This document shows positions 1-13,059 of a stretch of 64,000 nucleotides of DNA, piece after piece (within the stretch, counting starts at the first letter, position 1; every line of letters starts with the position of its first letter). This stretch comes from Abelmoschus esculentus (lineage: Eukaryota; Streptophyta; Magnoliopsida; Malvales; Malvaceae). The stretch lies in NCBI GenBank assembly GCA_035048815.1, contig JAUCBN010000036.1, positions 5,590,001-5,654,000 of the forward strand. The letters run 5' to 3'. The notes below the pieces were generated by a model. It had not been told where the DNA came from, did no database searches, and saw only the letters and a program-made list of their open reading frames with translations. The position numbers and the translations under genes were made by a program.

Positions 1-2323
1 GTTAGCTGCTGTATATGCATGGTTAATGATGGTTTTCATTACTTTTAAAGCATGAGAATGATTTGGATTAAAGTATGGTTATTTTTCTCTTTCCCGAATA
101 AAGCCGTTGAGCATGATTTGGTTCACTTTGATGAACATATGTTGAGTGCATTATAAAACAGAAAGCTACCATGCATGATAAGAATGATATTGGCTTAGTG
201 ACATTATTTAAGACCATGAATACAAATGACATGTCATTAGGATTAAGTGTACTATAAAGATTATGAGAATAATGATGTTGCCTATACGTAAATAATGGTG
301 ACTTTGTGTCCGACCGTGCATGTAGAGTTTGCCTATATGTAGACAAGGGTTACTTTGTGTCCGACCGTGCATATAATTGACCCATACGTAAACAAGGGTG
401 AATTTGTGTTTGATCGTGCATTGTGGGGGTAACATGTATACAAGGGTGACTTCGTGTCTAACCGATGCATGTTGAGACCAAGTGTCTCTAGATAAGGAAT
501 AAGGAATCCGTGTATTTGATGGGTATATGGTTTGAACAAAGTTAGTCACTTAGTTGCCAATATGCATGAATTATGATTGAGATTTTTGTGAATTGTAAAC
601 CATGAGATTGTGGAACATGTTGATTTAAAATTGTATAGAAAATGTAATATTTTAAAGTCATGAGTTTCTAAAGCATGTGTTCTTGATCAAGTTTTGTGCA
701 TAAAGATGCATATGCATTTAAAAGGCCATATGTTTTGTTGTTTTGAAAGCCTGAAAGTCTTGAGAATTTTAGTTTTGTATAGCAAGAGATAATGGAAACT
801 TGGGAATGAAATTGTTTTGGTTTTGTAAATATTCTTGAGACATTTTTATTGAGCATGATATGGCATGATTTAAAGTGTTTTATTAATGGACTTATGGGTT
901 GCATTGCAAAGGTGGTATCTTTATGTTTTACCCTTCACTAAGCTTACGCTTACCCTCTCTTTTACCTTGCAATGCAGAGATAATAACCGAGGTAGCCAAG
1001 GAAAGCAAAATTCCAAGTGTGTGTCGATGAAAAGCTCAAGTATGTGTTCTAAAATGTAGTAGTAGTAATAGTAGTAAGAGAGCAATGAGGGTCTAGATTC
1101 TTGTTGCAAGATTCGGTTTTTGGCTGATAAGTTTTACTTTGGTTATACGAACTTTGGTATGTATTGAATGTTGAAAAATTTGAATATTGATGCAATGTTG
1201 TGTTTCCTTGAAGTATGTTTGACTATGAATGGTCTATGGTATTGAGTCAAAGTTAGGGTGTATGCCTATAGATGCTATGGGGTGTTGATGGTTGTAATCG
1301 AGTGATTAAATAGCTCATTATGTTTAGGAGTTATGTCTATTGCTGATAATGATCTTTGATTAAGTTTCGGATGGAAGAAATCCACTCAAAGTGTCCGAAT
1401 TTTATTCTGGGCACAGGGGGTATCGAAACCCCTAGAACTGATATCGATACCCAGGCAAAATTTGGGTGATTATGACCATGGTTCGATGCTTAAACCTCAC
1501 TTAACGCCCGAGTATCGATATTGTCAAGGGCAATATCGATACCCCTGAGCTTTGGTAGGTAATTTGGTTACTGCCATGTCACAGTATTGATACAGGACTT
1601 GGCTTTATCGATACCACTGACTAAATAATGAGCTTTAGGTGTAAAAATTATATGCTAGTCTTGGATATCTTCCTATATTTAATTATGGTAGCTACTGATA
1701 TTATTTTCAGTTGAAATTTCATATGGATGCATAAAGTTGACTTAATTTCAAGTTGGATAACTTAATTTGGAAGGAGTCCTTAGAATTTTAAAGATTTACA
1801 TTTTGGTCCCTAATTAGTGAAGCATGAAATTGATGATGCTAGAATGCTCTGATTGGTCTGAAATTTATCATGAGTGCTATTTGTATGTTTAATTTAAATT
1901 TTATGAAATGAATTTTTACCTTAACAATAAAATTTAAGAGATTTACATTTTAGTCCCTGAATCTTGTAAATGAAATTAAATAAGTTGTAGACATCGTTTC
2001 GAGTTGAGATTTGATATGCAAGCATGTAATAGAATTAATTAACGATTGGTAATACTAATTTAATTTTTGGACACTTAAATTTGGGGAATTTACAATTTTT
2101 TCCTTTTTACTTAAATGTCCAAATTAAGGCTCGTTTCACTTTCGTTTTTGTTACAATTGGACACAGTCTATGTATGAACTTGTAAGAATTAAGTGAAGTA
2201 TTTATATAAGATAAAAGAAAAAATAGGGTCGTTCATCGGGTTAAACCTTTACGGGTTTAGCTCGGTATTCCCCGTGTAACCCGTTAGTGTCGTTTTCGTC
2301 TAGACCGGGCTAAGGGGGTTAGA
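1..2323 (+). mobile_element. LTR-like sequence of a chromovirus-type retrotransposon (left end outside window)
   Basis: No credible protein is encoded. The right end (about 2300-2323) reads like a decayed LTR terminus: a CCGGG...GGGGGTTAGA tail resembles the CCGGGTTGGGTGTTACA terminus of the chromovirus LTR at 51478-53643 read on the other strand. Directly after it, at about 2324, the 169-bp Ogre-type repeat array begins, as expected if this element inserted into that array. A cluster of TATCGATAC-type words lies at about 1410-1610, as in the 52.5-kb LTR, but the order of other landmarks differs, so it is at most a related family. Whether it is a solo LTR or one end of a full element cannot be seen. 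Confidence 0.45.
281..480. repeat. Four diverged tandem copies of a ~50-bp unit
   Basis: Each unit has the plan CCTATACGTAAACAAGGGTG, then ACTTTGTGTCCGACCGTGCA, then a short variable spacer. The copies start near 281, 331, 381 and 430, and the last is the most diverged. The array lies inside the LTR-like sequence at the left edge. Short reading frames across it are by-products of the repeat. Confidence 0.7.
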
Positions 2324-4760
2324 GTGTAGCCAGATCCAACCCAATAATGTTTCTCTATTGATGGCGTAGTATGATCCAGACTTGATCTTACCCTTCCGTT
2401 GATGGAGTAGATAGATCCAACTCAGTCCTGTTTCTCCGTTGATGGCGTAGTAAGATCCAAATTGTTGAGATTTGATCTCGTCCCGGTTGATTGTATGGGC
2501 AGATCCAACCCAATCATGCTTCTCCGTTGATGGCGTAGTATGCTCCAGACTTAATCTTACCCCTCCATTGATGGAGTAGATAGATCCAACTCAATCCTGC
2601 TTCTCCGTTGATGGCGTAGTAGGATCTAAATTGCTGAAATTTTATCTTATCCTTGTTGATGGTGTGGCCAGATCCAACCCAATCATGCTTCTCCGTTGAT
2701 GGCGTAGTATGATCTAGACTTGATATTACCCCTCCGTTGATGGATTGGATAGATCCAACTCAGTCCTACTTCTCCGTTGATGGCATAGTAGGATCTAAAT
2801 TGCTGAAATTTGATCTCGTCCCCGTTGATGGTGTGGCCAGATCCAACCCAATCATGCTTCTTCGTTGATGGCGTAGTATGATCCAGACATGATCTTACCC
2901 CTTCCGTTAATGGATTTGATAGATCCAACTCAGTCTTGCTTCTCCGTTGATGGAGTAGTAAGATCTAAATTGTTGAAATTTAATCTCGTCCCCGTTGATG
3001 GTGTGGCTAGATCCAACCTAATTATGCTTCTCCGTTGATGGCGTAGTGATGCATGTAATAAAAGCGTAATTAAGTGCAAGTGTACACGTCACAAATAAAA
3101 AAGTGATAAGTATATTGTGTATCGTCTCCACAGGGATTGGTGTACTTAATATGTCTCCCCTTATTCCCTTGCTCCTGAAAGATAAAGTAAAAACACAGAT
3201 AAGTGGATTTGTTTAACTAAATAAATAATTAAATAACAAAACATAAAATAAAAGATTGAGAACGATATAGAGAAAGTGAGTAGGATCCAGCTACGTCAAT
3301 TAGTGGATTCGATTGATCTTCTTCTTGCCGAATACAATTACACATCACTGCTTCGGCAGTACTGCAGATACAACCTCGGCAACGTTAGTGTTCTCTGCCG
3401 CGGCAATCTCTTAATCTTGGGCAGATGCATCAAAGTTCAGCAAAGTGTCCGTATTTGACTCCGTTTATCTCTAAGTCAGAGCATTGTTGATGACTGGTCC
3501 TTGACGATACCTCTCAGCGTAAATCAACGATAATCACCAACCAATCCAACACTTCTTTTAGCTGCTGAAACTCTTAACCTATCTCTAGGCCGAGTTAGTG
3601 TCTACAACACCATACTTATCCCTTTCGTCAATCTGTACCTCCCGATGCTAGATAAATATATTACTTACAAACTTCTCTCTCGAGCTTGAATGCAAAAACA
3701 AGGAATGGTAATAGGATAAGCAAACTTTGACATTATTATTGTATTAGAACAAAGAAACAAGAAACAATCTCCTCTCACTAATATCTACAACCTTCACCTA
3801 TCCCTAAGAAATTTAGAACATAATGTCAATAAGTACAATTCTTAGGGGAAGGGTTTCTCTAAAATCGGCTCTTTAAACAATGAGGGCGGCTAGGCTATAT
3901 ATAGTCTTAACCTAGAGAAAACCTTTCCTAAATAGACTCTAACTTGGAGTAAGGAACAAGTCTTCTTCAAGAGATCTGATATTTCCAAGTTTGCCTCCTT
4001 CTAGAAGGATTTTCCCGTTTGGTCTTTGACTTGGGCTTTTAGTGCGCTAGCCTGGTCCAATTGGTGCGCTGCATCTTTCAGAATGTTCTTTATATTTTTA
4101 TCTTTCATTGCGCCTACAATATTGATGATGCCACTCTAGATGCTGCCGCGACCTTGTCCCCTGCCTCGGCCTCAACACTGCTTCACTGCTGCCTCGGCCC
4201 TGGATATTCTTGTATGTACAGAATATGTAATAATATCTGCATTCTCTATAAATATTGACTTTGTAAGTAGTGATAACGGAATATCCAATATTGTGCAAAG
4301 AATTCATATTTCAGCTCAAGTTAGTGTACAATAGATGCAAAAAGTATCATAAGAAGGGTAGTAAATAACTGCCTTTTAGGCACTCATCACGTAGTATGAT
4401 CCAGACTTGATCTTACCCCTCCGTTGATAGAATGGATAGATCCAACTTGGTCTTGTTTCTCCTTTATGGCGTAATAGGATTCAAATCGCTGAAATTTGAT
4501 CTTGTCATCATTAATGGTGTGGCTAGATCCAATCCAATCTTACTTCTCCGTTGATGGTATAGTAGGATCCAAAGTGTTGAAATTTGATCTTACCCCTCCA
4601 TTGATGGTGTGGATAGATCCAACTTTATACTGTAGTTCCTGCTCTTTCGACTAAGCCAAACAAGTTCTCCTTTTTCCATTGATCGCATAACCATATCATA
4701 TTTTGACTGGTCTTGTTTTACCGTTGATGGTATAACTAGACCAAATTTTATATTGACTAA
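2324..4760 (+). repeat. 169-bp higher-order tandem repeat built of ~42-bp subunits (copy 1, interrupted)
   Basis: The word ATGGCG of the subunit CCGTTGATGGCGTAGTATGA starts at 2361, 2530, 2699, 2868 and 3038, a spacing of 169, 169, 169 and 170 bp. Within each period four related subunits follow one another, all of the form CCGTTGATGG + GTGGNNAGATCC-like sequence with different fillers. The array is split by the solo LTR at 3047-4389 and resumes at 4390, decaying by about 4760. The reverse complement occurs at 50840-51477 and 59759-60350. Confidence 0.9.
3047..4389. mobile_element. Solo LTR, 1343 bp, inserted in the tandem array
   Basis: The insert begins TGATGCATG and ends CACTCATCA (TG...CA with TGATG/CATCA inverted ends). 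It is flanked on both sides by CGTAG (3042-3046 and 4390-4394). Removing it restores the array sequence GATGGCGTAGTATGATCC. That is the footprint of an LTR insertion followed by LTR-LTR recombination. It contains no convincing coding sequence, and the small reading frames inside are not conserved-looking. Confidence 0.8.
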
Positions 4761-5295
4761 TATTATATCTTTGCTAGAAAAAAAAAAGATGAAAAAGAAA
4801 AATGAGAAAAGATAAAAGATAAAGAATAAAAGAATAAAAGAGAAATATATATGTCAGATCATGCTTCTTCATCGGATGCAGCTTGATCAAGTTTTGCAGA
4901 CCTTACCTCTTTGTCAATGTTGTAGCTAGATCAAGTTTTCTCCAGAGATAGCAACATCATGAGTGTCGCTGTAGATCAAGCATATTTTGTCTTCTACAAC
5001 AAACCAAGCTTATTTTGTTTCCTCCAACGGATCAACCTCAACTTTTGTTCTCTTTAATGAATATTCTCATTTTGAATATTTTGCAAACAATAACGGTGGA
5101 GTAGATCAAGTCAAAGCTCCAACAGAAGAAACGGTGGCCAAAAGAACCCCTTATCTTACGAAAAGAACCACAACCTTACGACAAAAACACCTATTTTACA
5201 AAAAGAATCCCTATCTTACCAAAGATAAACCCCTAAACCATACTAAATGAAATGGGTTGTTCTTTATCTTTGTTCTATTATTGTTACACAACAAT

Positions 5296-5312
5296 GAGCA
5301 AAGAGGGGCAAC
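5296..5312 (+). other. Polypurine tract of Ogre-like copy 1
   Basis: GAGCAAAGAGGGGCAAC lies immediately before the LTR start TGTAATAACTC at 5313. The reverse complement stands at the equivalent place next to the LTR of copy 2 (50332-50348). This is the expected site and composition for plus-strand priming. Confidence 0.75.
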
Positions 5313-6744
5313 TGTAATAACTCATTTATCTAGGTATTAAACCCACATACAAACCAACATCAAACCCTTAACCATAGCCCAACAAATTAAAATCTAACAA
5401 CCCAACAAATAAACCCATTAGTGACCCAATATCCCTTATCCAATCAAGAAACCCTAACCAGAAAAACAACCGTAAATAAACCTAATTATCATTACCAACA
5501 AGACAGTCGTCGCCATCCATATGTCTTCTAGTAGAGCGTGCGTGGCTGCCACGCGCGACTATTCGGATCGCGCGTGGCAGTCACGCGCTCACTCGATTGG
5601 TTCCCAAGATCGGCCATTGCCCCACCGCCTCAGCTCTACTCCACTGCCCTGCAAAACCAGAGGGAAATAATTAGGATTTTGTATGTTTTTTTAATGTAAA
5701 CAAAGGGTTATAAAAACCCAAAAATCAGATCTGTAATGGTTACGAGATTTGAATCGAAAAAATAGATATTCAAAACAAAATAGCAACCATCAAACATACC
5801 AAAACCAAAAAAAAATAGAAGTGCGAATCTGAAACTAAATCGGAAAAAGAAGAAGGTAAAAAGTTCGAATCTTATCTTCAGATCTACGCGTATCTAGCAG
5901 TTTTCTTGAAAATCTAAGCTCGGATTTACACTCTCCACGTAGAGGAGCATCGAAAAGGTTAATAATTTTTCGATTTCAGCCGCCGACGCAGTGGCCAGCG
6001 GTGATGAGCGGCATCGTTTTGCGCTGATGTTGATGGAGATAGAGACTGGAACAGAGAGCTTTCACCAGCTCTTAGCCTCTCTCACTTGGAAGAAGAAACA
6101 AATGAAGCTTATCACAAAAAATGGGTATTTATACTAGAACCAAAACGGCGGCGTCTTGGTACTGGTTATTGAAAGCCAAAACAGCGTCGTTTCATATCCT
6201 GTCCCGTATATTTGACCCCGGATCCAACTTGGATCTGCGTTTAACCCGACAAAGAGGGAAAATCACGTCTGTGGTCCCTACTTTTCTAGTGGCCTTGCAC
6301 TTTTGTTCTTCAGTTTGCATATCTTCTCAAATTGGTCATTGTTTTCACTAATTTGGTCACATAACTTTCTGTTTTAATATTTCAGTCCCTAATATTGCCA
6401 TTTTGAGCCTAATATTTTCTGCAGTATTTTTATCATTATTATTATTATTTGTTTTTGTTTACATTATATTACTTTGGTTATCTAATGTTTTTTATTTTGC
6501 AGATAATATTTAAAAATTAAGGGATGACAACGGTAATTTTAATGAACCGAATCTATAATTTCGATCATATAAAATACTTTGTAACCGATAGGTGCTAATT
6601 TTGGGCGTTGTGGGGGTGTTCACCCTTCTCCATGCATAACATACTCCTGGATCCAGTTCTGGTTCGCAGATTTAATATTTGGTGTTCCAATCATACCGTA
6701 AAAATGATTGGTAGCGACTCCCCAGACCAAAAACAGTGATTACA
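5313..6744 (+). repeat. 3' LTR of Ogre-like copy 1 (1432 bp)
   Basis: It begins TGTAAT and ends ATTACA. The last ~200 bp (GGCGTTG...CTCCCCAGACCAAAAACAG) match the reverse complement of 48590-48780 and of 62860-63030. Reading frames within, for example near 6121-6351, are LTR sequence. Confidence 0.8.
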
Positions 6745-8295
6745 TATATAGTTAAGGCAGTTAATGTAGACCTTATTTGAAGTTTGAATTACTATAAACA
6801 CTTGTGTTAATTTTCTTTTATTTTTTGATTTGCTTTCTTTTTTTAATTTGTTTTTATCATATTTTAAATTATCAACTCACCTTTAGTCATCTTCGTTGAT
6901 TGATCAATTCAATAGTTTTATACATAAATATACTTTGTCTTAACCCGACATAATAAAAAGTATGACCTAATCTAAAAAACTTTAAAAAAAAAACTTGACT
7001 TGTCCCCAAAATAATTTAAAGTATTAAATATAATATATAGTCTACAAATTTTCACCCTAAACACAAATACACTCCACCTCGACTTGATATTTTTCAAAAC
7101 CCACCCTACCTTTTTTAACCCGATTAGGATCCGACATGACGAATTATTCTATCATCCTAATATTAATCGATTGTAAGCTCTAGGATTGAAAGATTGTAAA
7201 TAGTACTATGATTTTGTTTAATTAAATTAAGTAATAATCAATACAAAATAATAAGTTTAATTTAATTCAAATAGAAAATCTATTTCAACACTACTATGGC
7301 TTTACCAAATTAAATATTTTTAATTATTTCTACTCTTATTATTCAATTAAAATATTATTTTCTAAGATCAAATTATTAACATAATGTACCATGTTTAAGA
7401 CATACTTTAATATCATATATTTGTGTCATATAAGTTTCGATGCATGTGTCATATATGTTACAATTATATCATATAATTATTTGGAATTTAATTTTTTCAG
7501 TATCACGACGACAAGACATTGCTAATAATTTTCTAATTATAATTATTTGGTGTCTATTTTCAAGGGCAAGATATCAATTTGCAAGTGTCTTAGGGGACTG
7601 GTCTTAAATGCAGACAGCCTTTTTCATTTCATTGTCGTTTTCGGAGATTACATTATAGGTCTAGTTTATTATATTATTTATGATTTTTAATTAATAAAAA
7701 TATTTATTTTATTATTAATCATTTATATCATTGATCTAATTTTTAGAAAATATATTTTTTAAATAACATAAAAAAGTGAGTAAAAATTTATTAGTTAAAA
7801 AAATATTCGACTGTTTGTGTTCTTCTGTTGATCAGTTTTATAAATTTTTAATTATTTCGTATCAGAGAGCTTGTAATATTATATGTTACACAATTATATG
7901 ATGCAAATTATTATCCTGTCCATATGTGCATAAATATAAAATATAAAATATTTTAATTTGATTAAATAAAAGATATATCAATAGAATGCAGATATACGAA
8001 TATATCGTAGGCAAAGAAAATCTTCCAGACAGAATCATATTGAAGTCTACAATGCATTTAAGTCCAGCATGTGGAAATATATGGACCTAGTTTTGCTTCG
8101 ACGTATTCAAACCTACCAGTAATATTTAAGGTGAAATTTCTCAATACAATATATTCTCCAATATTGTTTTTTTAAAATTGAAATAAACTTTAACATTCAA
8201 TCAATTCAAATTACCTTTAATATTTATTTTTTTAATAAAAATAATTCGTGAAATATTATGATATTAGGAGTGAGATATACGAAACTTATATCAGT

Positions 8296-8797
8296 TAGAG
8301 TGTTTATTGTCGGATATCGAATCAGATCAGATTTTTTCGAATATTCAGGTCTTAAGATCGGTAATATAGTAATCCGTATCCGATCTATTTTTTATATTTG
8401 ATTTTTTTGATAATCTATAATCGGATTAGATATTCGGATATCCAAAAATATATTTTAATTTAATTATTTTTTGTTTTAAAGGTAAGATTTATGAAGATTT
8501 TAAAATTTTGAATATAAAAAGTAATAAATAATTAAATATAATAAGCTTCACATCTATAAAAAAATTATTTATTTTAATTTTTAGATATAATCGGTATCAA
8601 ATTATTAAAATAAAAAATTAATAATATTAAAAAATTTTGGATATTCAAATTCTCAGATAATCCGAAACTAAAAATATTATAATTCGTATCCGATCCAAAA
8701 AATTTAAAATTGAATCGGATATTTAATCCGAAAATAAATATCAAATCAGATCAACGAATGTCGAATCGATCAGATCGAATATTTTTAAACATCCCTA
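8296..8797. mobile_element. hAT-like MITE, ~502 bp
   Basis: The start TAGAGTGTTTATTGTCGG and the reverse complement of the end, TAGGGATGTTTA, form imperfect terminal inverted repeats. The subterminal parts are rich in GATCAGATCG/CGGATAT-type words on both arms. The plan matches the element at 16622-17567, which has a clear 8-bp target duplication. No coding capacity. Confidence 0.5.
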
Positions 8798-10889
8798 ATA
8801 TAGCATACAAAAGTTGTCCCCATAACAATATTATGTCTGAATTTGATTTTTTTTTCTCAGCCAAATGATTTTATCGATTAAGATTTAAGAGTCAACCACC
8901 TCAGAATAGTCATTTATTTGTTTACTTAGCACATTTAATTACTCTTTGCACATTTTCCAGCAAGGCTAACCAGCTAAACATAGTCACTAAAGCACATCAA
9001 ACAAGCCTCTCTTAAACCCGTCATCATATGCAATAAACAAGCAGTAGCATTAAGGTTCCTACTAATGAACCATTTATTTACAATTAGGAAACCCACATTA
9101 TCTGGTCTATTGGGTTATCACAAGGTTATTGCCCAATTAGGGTACAATTGTACCTAATAATCTTAGGGGAAGTTTTCTCGTTTCCTCCGCACGTGGATAG
9201 TTAGTCATTTTCACAATATAAAGACTTTTTATCTTCAACTAGGCCTGGTGATGCTTGTACGAGGGTTGGGTAATGTGGTTCGAGGTGACTCGAAACAAGC
9301 CAAATTATCCTTAACATTCTCTACGGGTTTCGAAACTGGATTCTTATTTTAAAATTTTTAGGAAAAAAAAGTACAGATTATCTGTTTTTTTATTGTTTTT
9401 ATTGATGTCTTTACTTTAAAATAATAGGTTTAAAATTTAGGGTTTAAGGTTTAATATTATGGGTTGTGGTTAGGGTTTAAAGAATTATGGGTAAATTAGG
9501 GTAGTTACACGTTGCTGACCATCGTGCACCGTCAACATTATCAATGGATCTTCTTACTCCATTCCTTCAATTATTTTTATGCTTCTGTGATGCAGTTGTA
9601 GATCGACTTTGTTCTTGTCTTGATGCTCTTATAGGTCCAGAGATCTATTGGCTCTCACTGCTGTTGTCTTTTTGATTTGTTTTGTTGTTGTTTGGCTTGG
9701 TTTCCGCACTTGTGTTGGTTGCCCTTTGTTCTGGCGCTGTTTATAGGGTCGAAGTCAAGATTTTAAGTTAAAGTCAAAACATAATATTTAAAAGGGAGGG
9801 ACAAAATTAGAAATAAATTATTTTTTTAAAATTTAAATTAAACAGAAAAAATAAATCTTCGGGACAAGGGCAATTATTCCAAGCCATTGTCCCACACCTC
9901 TATATACATCCGCCGTTGCATATTATCCTATTTATGTATTATTTTTCGTAATATATAGTATTAGAAATATATATAAATACAAAAAAGAGATCGTATTATA
10001 TTAGTTTAAAACTGAATAAATTCCGTATATTTTTATTATATGATTGATATTTTAATAAATCAATTATTAAATAGTATATTCTAATTGCTCAAACTATGTT
10101 AAATTTTGAATAAATTAAATATATAATTAATTATTTTATTCAAAAACTTTGTAATTGTTAAATATATATTAATAAAATCATTACTTTATATGAATATAAA
10201 AGAAATATTAGTTTGATTATAAAATTTACATGGATAATAAATACAATAATATCAATAAATTACATTTAATCTTTTAAAATAGTAATTGTAAAAGATTATG
10301 TATATATAATATACACACAAAGAACCGATGTAACGACTGAATTTGGATCTTTTTGTCTGATTGGTGCAATCTGTGTCATCCTCCACGTTGAAAAAGAAAG
10401 AAAATATAAAAATTAAAACACTTATATGAATTCAGATTCAAAGTCTCATCAAGAAATTTAATAGGATAATACTTGTTTATAAAATTATTTAGTTATATAG
10501 TTATAAAAATTATTTAATTGTATATAAAATGTGTTTTGATCATATAGTTATAAAATACTATAAAAATTGAGGCAATTTTATTATGGGTTATTATATCATG
10601 GATATGATTTTTTTCATAAACGTATCGAAATTCACTTTAAAATTAAGTTTTAAATTTTTGTTTTTAAAACCCTAAATTTTATCCTTTTAAATTATAACCA
10701 TAAACCCTAATTTTTAAAATTTTAAATTAATCTCTAAACTCTAAATTCAACATAATTATAAAATATACCTTTACAGGCCTTTTATTATTTCTTTGATTCC
10801 CAGATTTTCCACTAAACATTTAATTTACCAAATCTTGGAGAGATTGAGTGGTTACAACAGTGGAGGCTCGATGAAGTGTTTGACTGTTG

Positions 10890-11428
10890 CTGGGTGAGTA
10901 TTTAATCGAGTTGAGTTGAGTCAAAAATTTTTGAGTTATTTGAGTTTATAAGTTATATTTTACAACTCAAACTTTATTTGAATTTTTTTCAAGTCGAATT
11001 TAAGAAATTCTAGTCGAGTCGAGTTTTCAAGTTTTCGAGTTCCTATAAATATTTAATTGTAATTATTTATCATGTTATAGTATGATTTAATTCTAATTTA
11101 AACGACTTTCTTTAATCATATAAGATATGCATATATATAGCATATATATTTCATATGTAATAATATTTCTTTATATTTTTATATATCAATATATATCATA
11201 AAAAATTGAAAGATTCGTCTAAAACTTAAAAATTAATCCTTTAATTACTAAAATTTTCGAGTTATTTAAGTTATTTGAATTTTCATTTTACAACTCGAAC
11301 TTTATTTGAAATTTTTTGAGTCTAGTCTATAAAATTTTAAATTGAATCAAAAGGAATTGAATATTTTTATCTTAATTCGAGTCAAATTATTTATTTTTTT
11401 TAATCGAGTCGAATTTAACTCATCCCTA
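10890..11428. mobile_element. hAT-like MITE, ~540 bp
   Basis: The left end TGGGTGAGTATTTAATCGAG mirrors the right end, whose reverse complement starts TAGGGATGAGTTAAATTCGA. Both arms are filled with GAGTCGAGTT-like words. The flanks ACTGTTGC and ACTGCCGT could be a decayed 8-bp target duplication (5 of 8 match). Confidence 0.5.
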
Positions 11429-12733
11429 ACTGCCGTAATGATTTCTATGCTGTCCCCTCACATTCCCGGGACATATAGACAAGAGTTATCAACATGTTTC
11501 ATCAAAGTCAAACACATATGTTCATAGTCTACACTCACTGTAATTAAAACGAGTTGATACACTGGGTAAACCAGGATTTAGATAATCAAATGGATCTCTT
11601 AGTCCACGTGGCTCACTCCAATTAGTTCAAAGGGTTTGCAATCTTGTTGTAAAAGTAACTTTATTTTGTTGTTCTTCAAGGACACGTTCTTAACGATTTC
11701 CATACTGAAAAAACAATGAGCCGACTCTACTGGACTGTTCAGACACTTAATTTGATTAATGGTTTAATTTTAATCGAATCAATATTTTAAATTAATTAAG
11801 TTAAATAAATTTTGATTAATTTAATTAATTTTTGAGATAACCGAAATTTATCAATTTTCCTTTAATCAAATTATTACACAATAAAAATTTTTACAAGTAC
11901 TAATTTGTAAATTTAAACAATATTTAAATATTGATAAAAATATCAAAATTTTGGGTAAAATACATAAAAATATTAATATATATGTTTTTATTCTTATATT
12001 TATTATTTTACATTCACATATATAATCATATATTTGTTTTTTAATTTAACAAAAATATTAATTAAATTATTACATATAATAAATTAAAGATTTAAAATTA
12101 TAATAAAAATCATTTAATAAACCTAAAAACCTAAAAATTTATAAACACTAACCTTAAACGTTAACCCTTAACCCTAAAAATTTTAAGTCATAATCCCTAA
12201 AAATTTATAATAAATTATGGATTCAAGGTTTATGGTTTATAAAATGTTAGGGTTTAGGGTTTATAAAATTTTAGTTTTTAAGGTTGGTTTTTAGGGTTTA
12301 TAATTTATCTTTGATTTTTTATATAATTTATCTAAAATTTTATATCAAATATTAAATTATTTATTTGCGTTAGAAGTGGGTGTTAGAATCTTAATGGGCA
12401 TGAGCTTCATACGTATAATATATTTAATTTTAGTTAATTTGATTAATTAATCAATTTTAAATTAAATTAACCAATAATTAACTTTAAATAATTCTTTAAC
12501 CATTCATTACCTATAGAAGTTCCATGACCTTTTGTTTAATTGAACTAATTCGATGTAGTTAGTTAATTTATTTTAACCTTAACAGGTAAAATTTACTCTG
12601 ACATTATTTTAGGTTAATAATTATTAACTTAAAATAAAAGTTTTAACTCACTAATTATTTTTTTTTATTTTTTTGTTTAAAAGATTGAAATCTAATTAAT
12701 GTGGTGTCTTATCAAAAAGAGATAACAAATACG

Positions 12734-12992
12734 TGTTATGAACTTAGATAACAAAGGTTAAAAATAAGTGCTAAAGATAAATTTTACTGATAGAAAGAAA
12801 ATATTCATAACAAAGAAAGGGAATAAGGAGAAGAACAAGAGGATAGGGAGAATTAGCCGCAGCCAATGTTTAACAATTTTCATGACCTTTCCCTAGAGTC
12901 TCTTTGACTTATTTATACCGATAATATTACCATCTAAAAACTAACTAATTTGAGTGGTCCCCACTGCATAATATTTTTTTCGGTTCATAACA
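12734..12992 (-). repeat. 3' LTR (259 bp) of the PFP-carrying element
   Basis: TGTTATGAAC...GTTCATAACA, with a direct counterpart at 15219-15478. The sequence just inside (TTACCCCCACCTTCAACA on the + strand) is the complement of a polypurine tract, which fixes the orientation of the element as - strand. Confidence 0.9.
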
Positions 12993-13059
12993 TTACCCCC
13001 ACCTTCAACAGAACCTTGTCCTCAAGGTTCTAACATAAGTTTACTGTCTGCTGAATCAC

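Larger units (their letters stand above)
2324..6744 (+). mobile_element. Ogre/Tat-like LTR element, 3' part (copy 1)
   Basis: From left to right this holds a tandem repeat array (2324-3046 and 4390-4760), a degenerate spacer, a polypurine tract (about 5296-5312) and a full LTR (5313-6744). The same order, on the other strand, occurs at 51477 down to 48584, so the two are copies of one family. The 5' part is missing: the array runs straight into the LTR-like sequence at the left edge. No gag or pol is visible. Assignment to the Ogre/Tat lineage rests on copy 2, which has a tRNA-Arg-type primer site, and on tandem repeats just upstream of the PPT, a known habit of that lineage. No reverse transcriptase is present to confirm it. 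Confidence 0.6.
6745..12733. other. AT-rich intergenic DNA with MITE-like elements
   Basis: I see no gene here. It contains two MITE-like elements (8296-8797 and 10890-11428), A/T-rich filler, and stretches of degenerate ACCCTAAA-like words near 9430-9500, 10670-10760 and 12120-12300. A moderately GC-richer stretch at 9500-9760 has no long open frame and no motif I recognise. Confidence 0.6.

Noticed and set aside
2324..3046. Regular repeats resembling a CRISPR array
   Set aside because: The 169-bp period is continuous, with diverged ~42-bp subunits and no unique spacers. The context is a plant LTR element.
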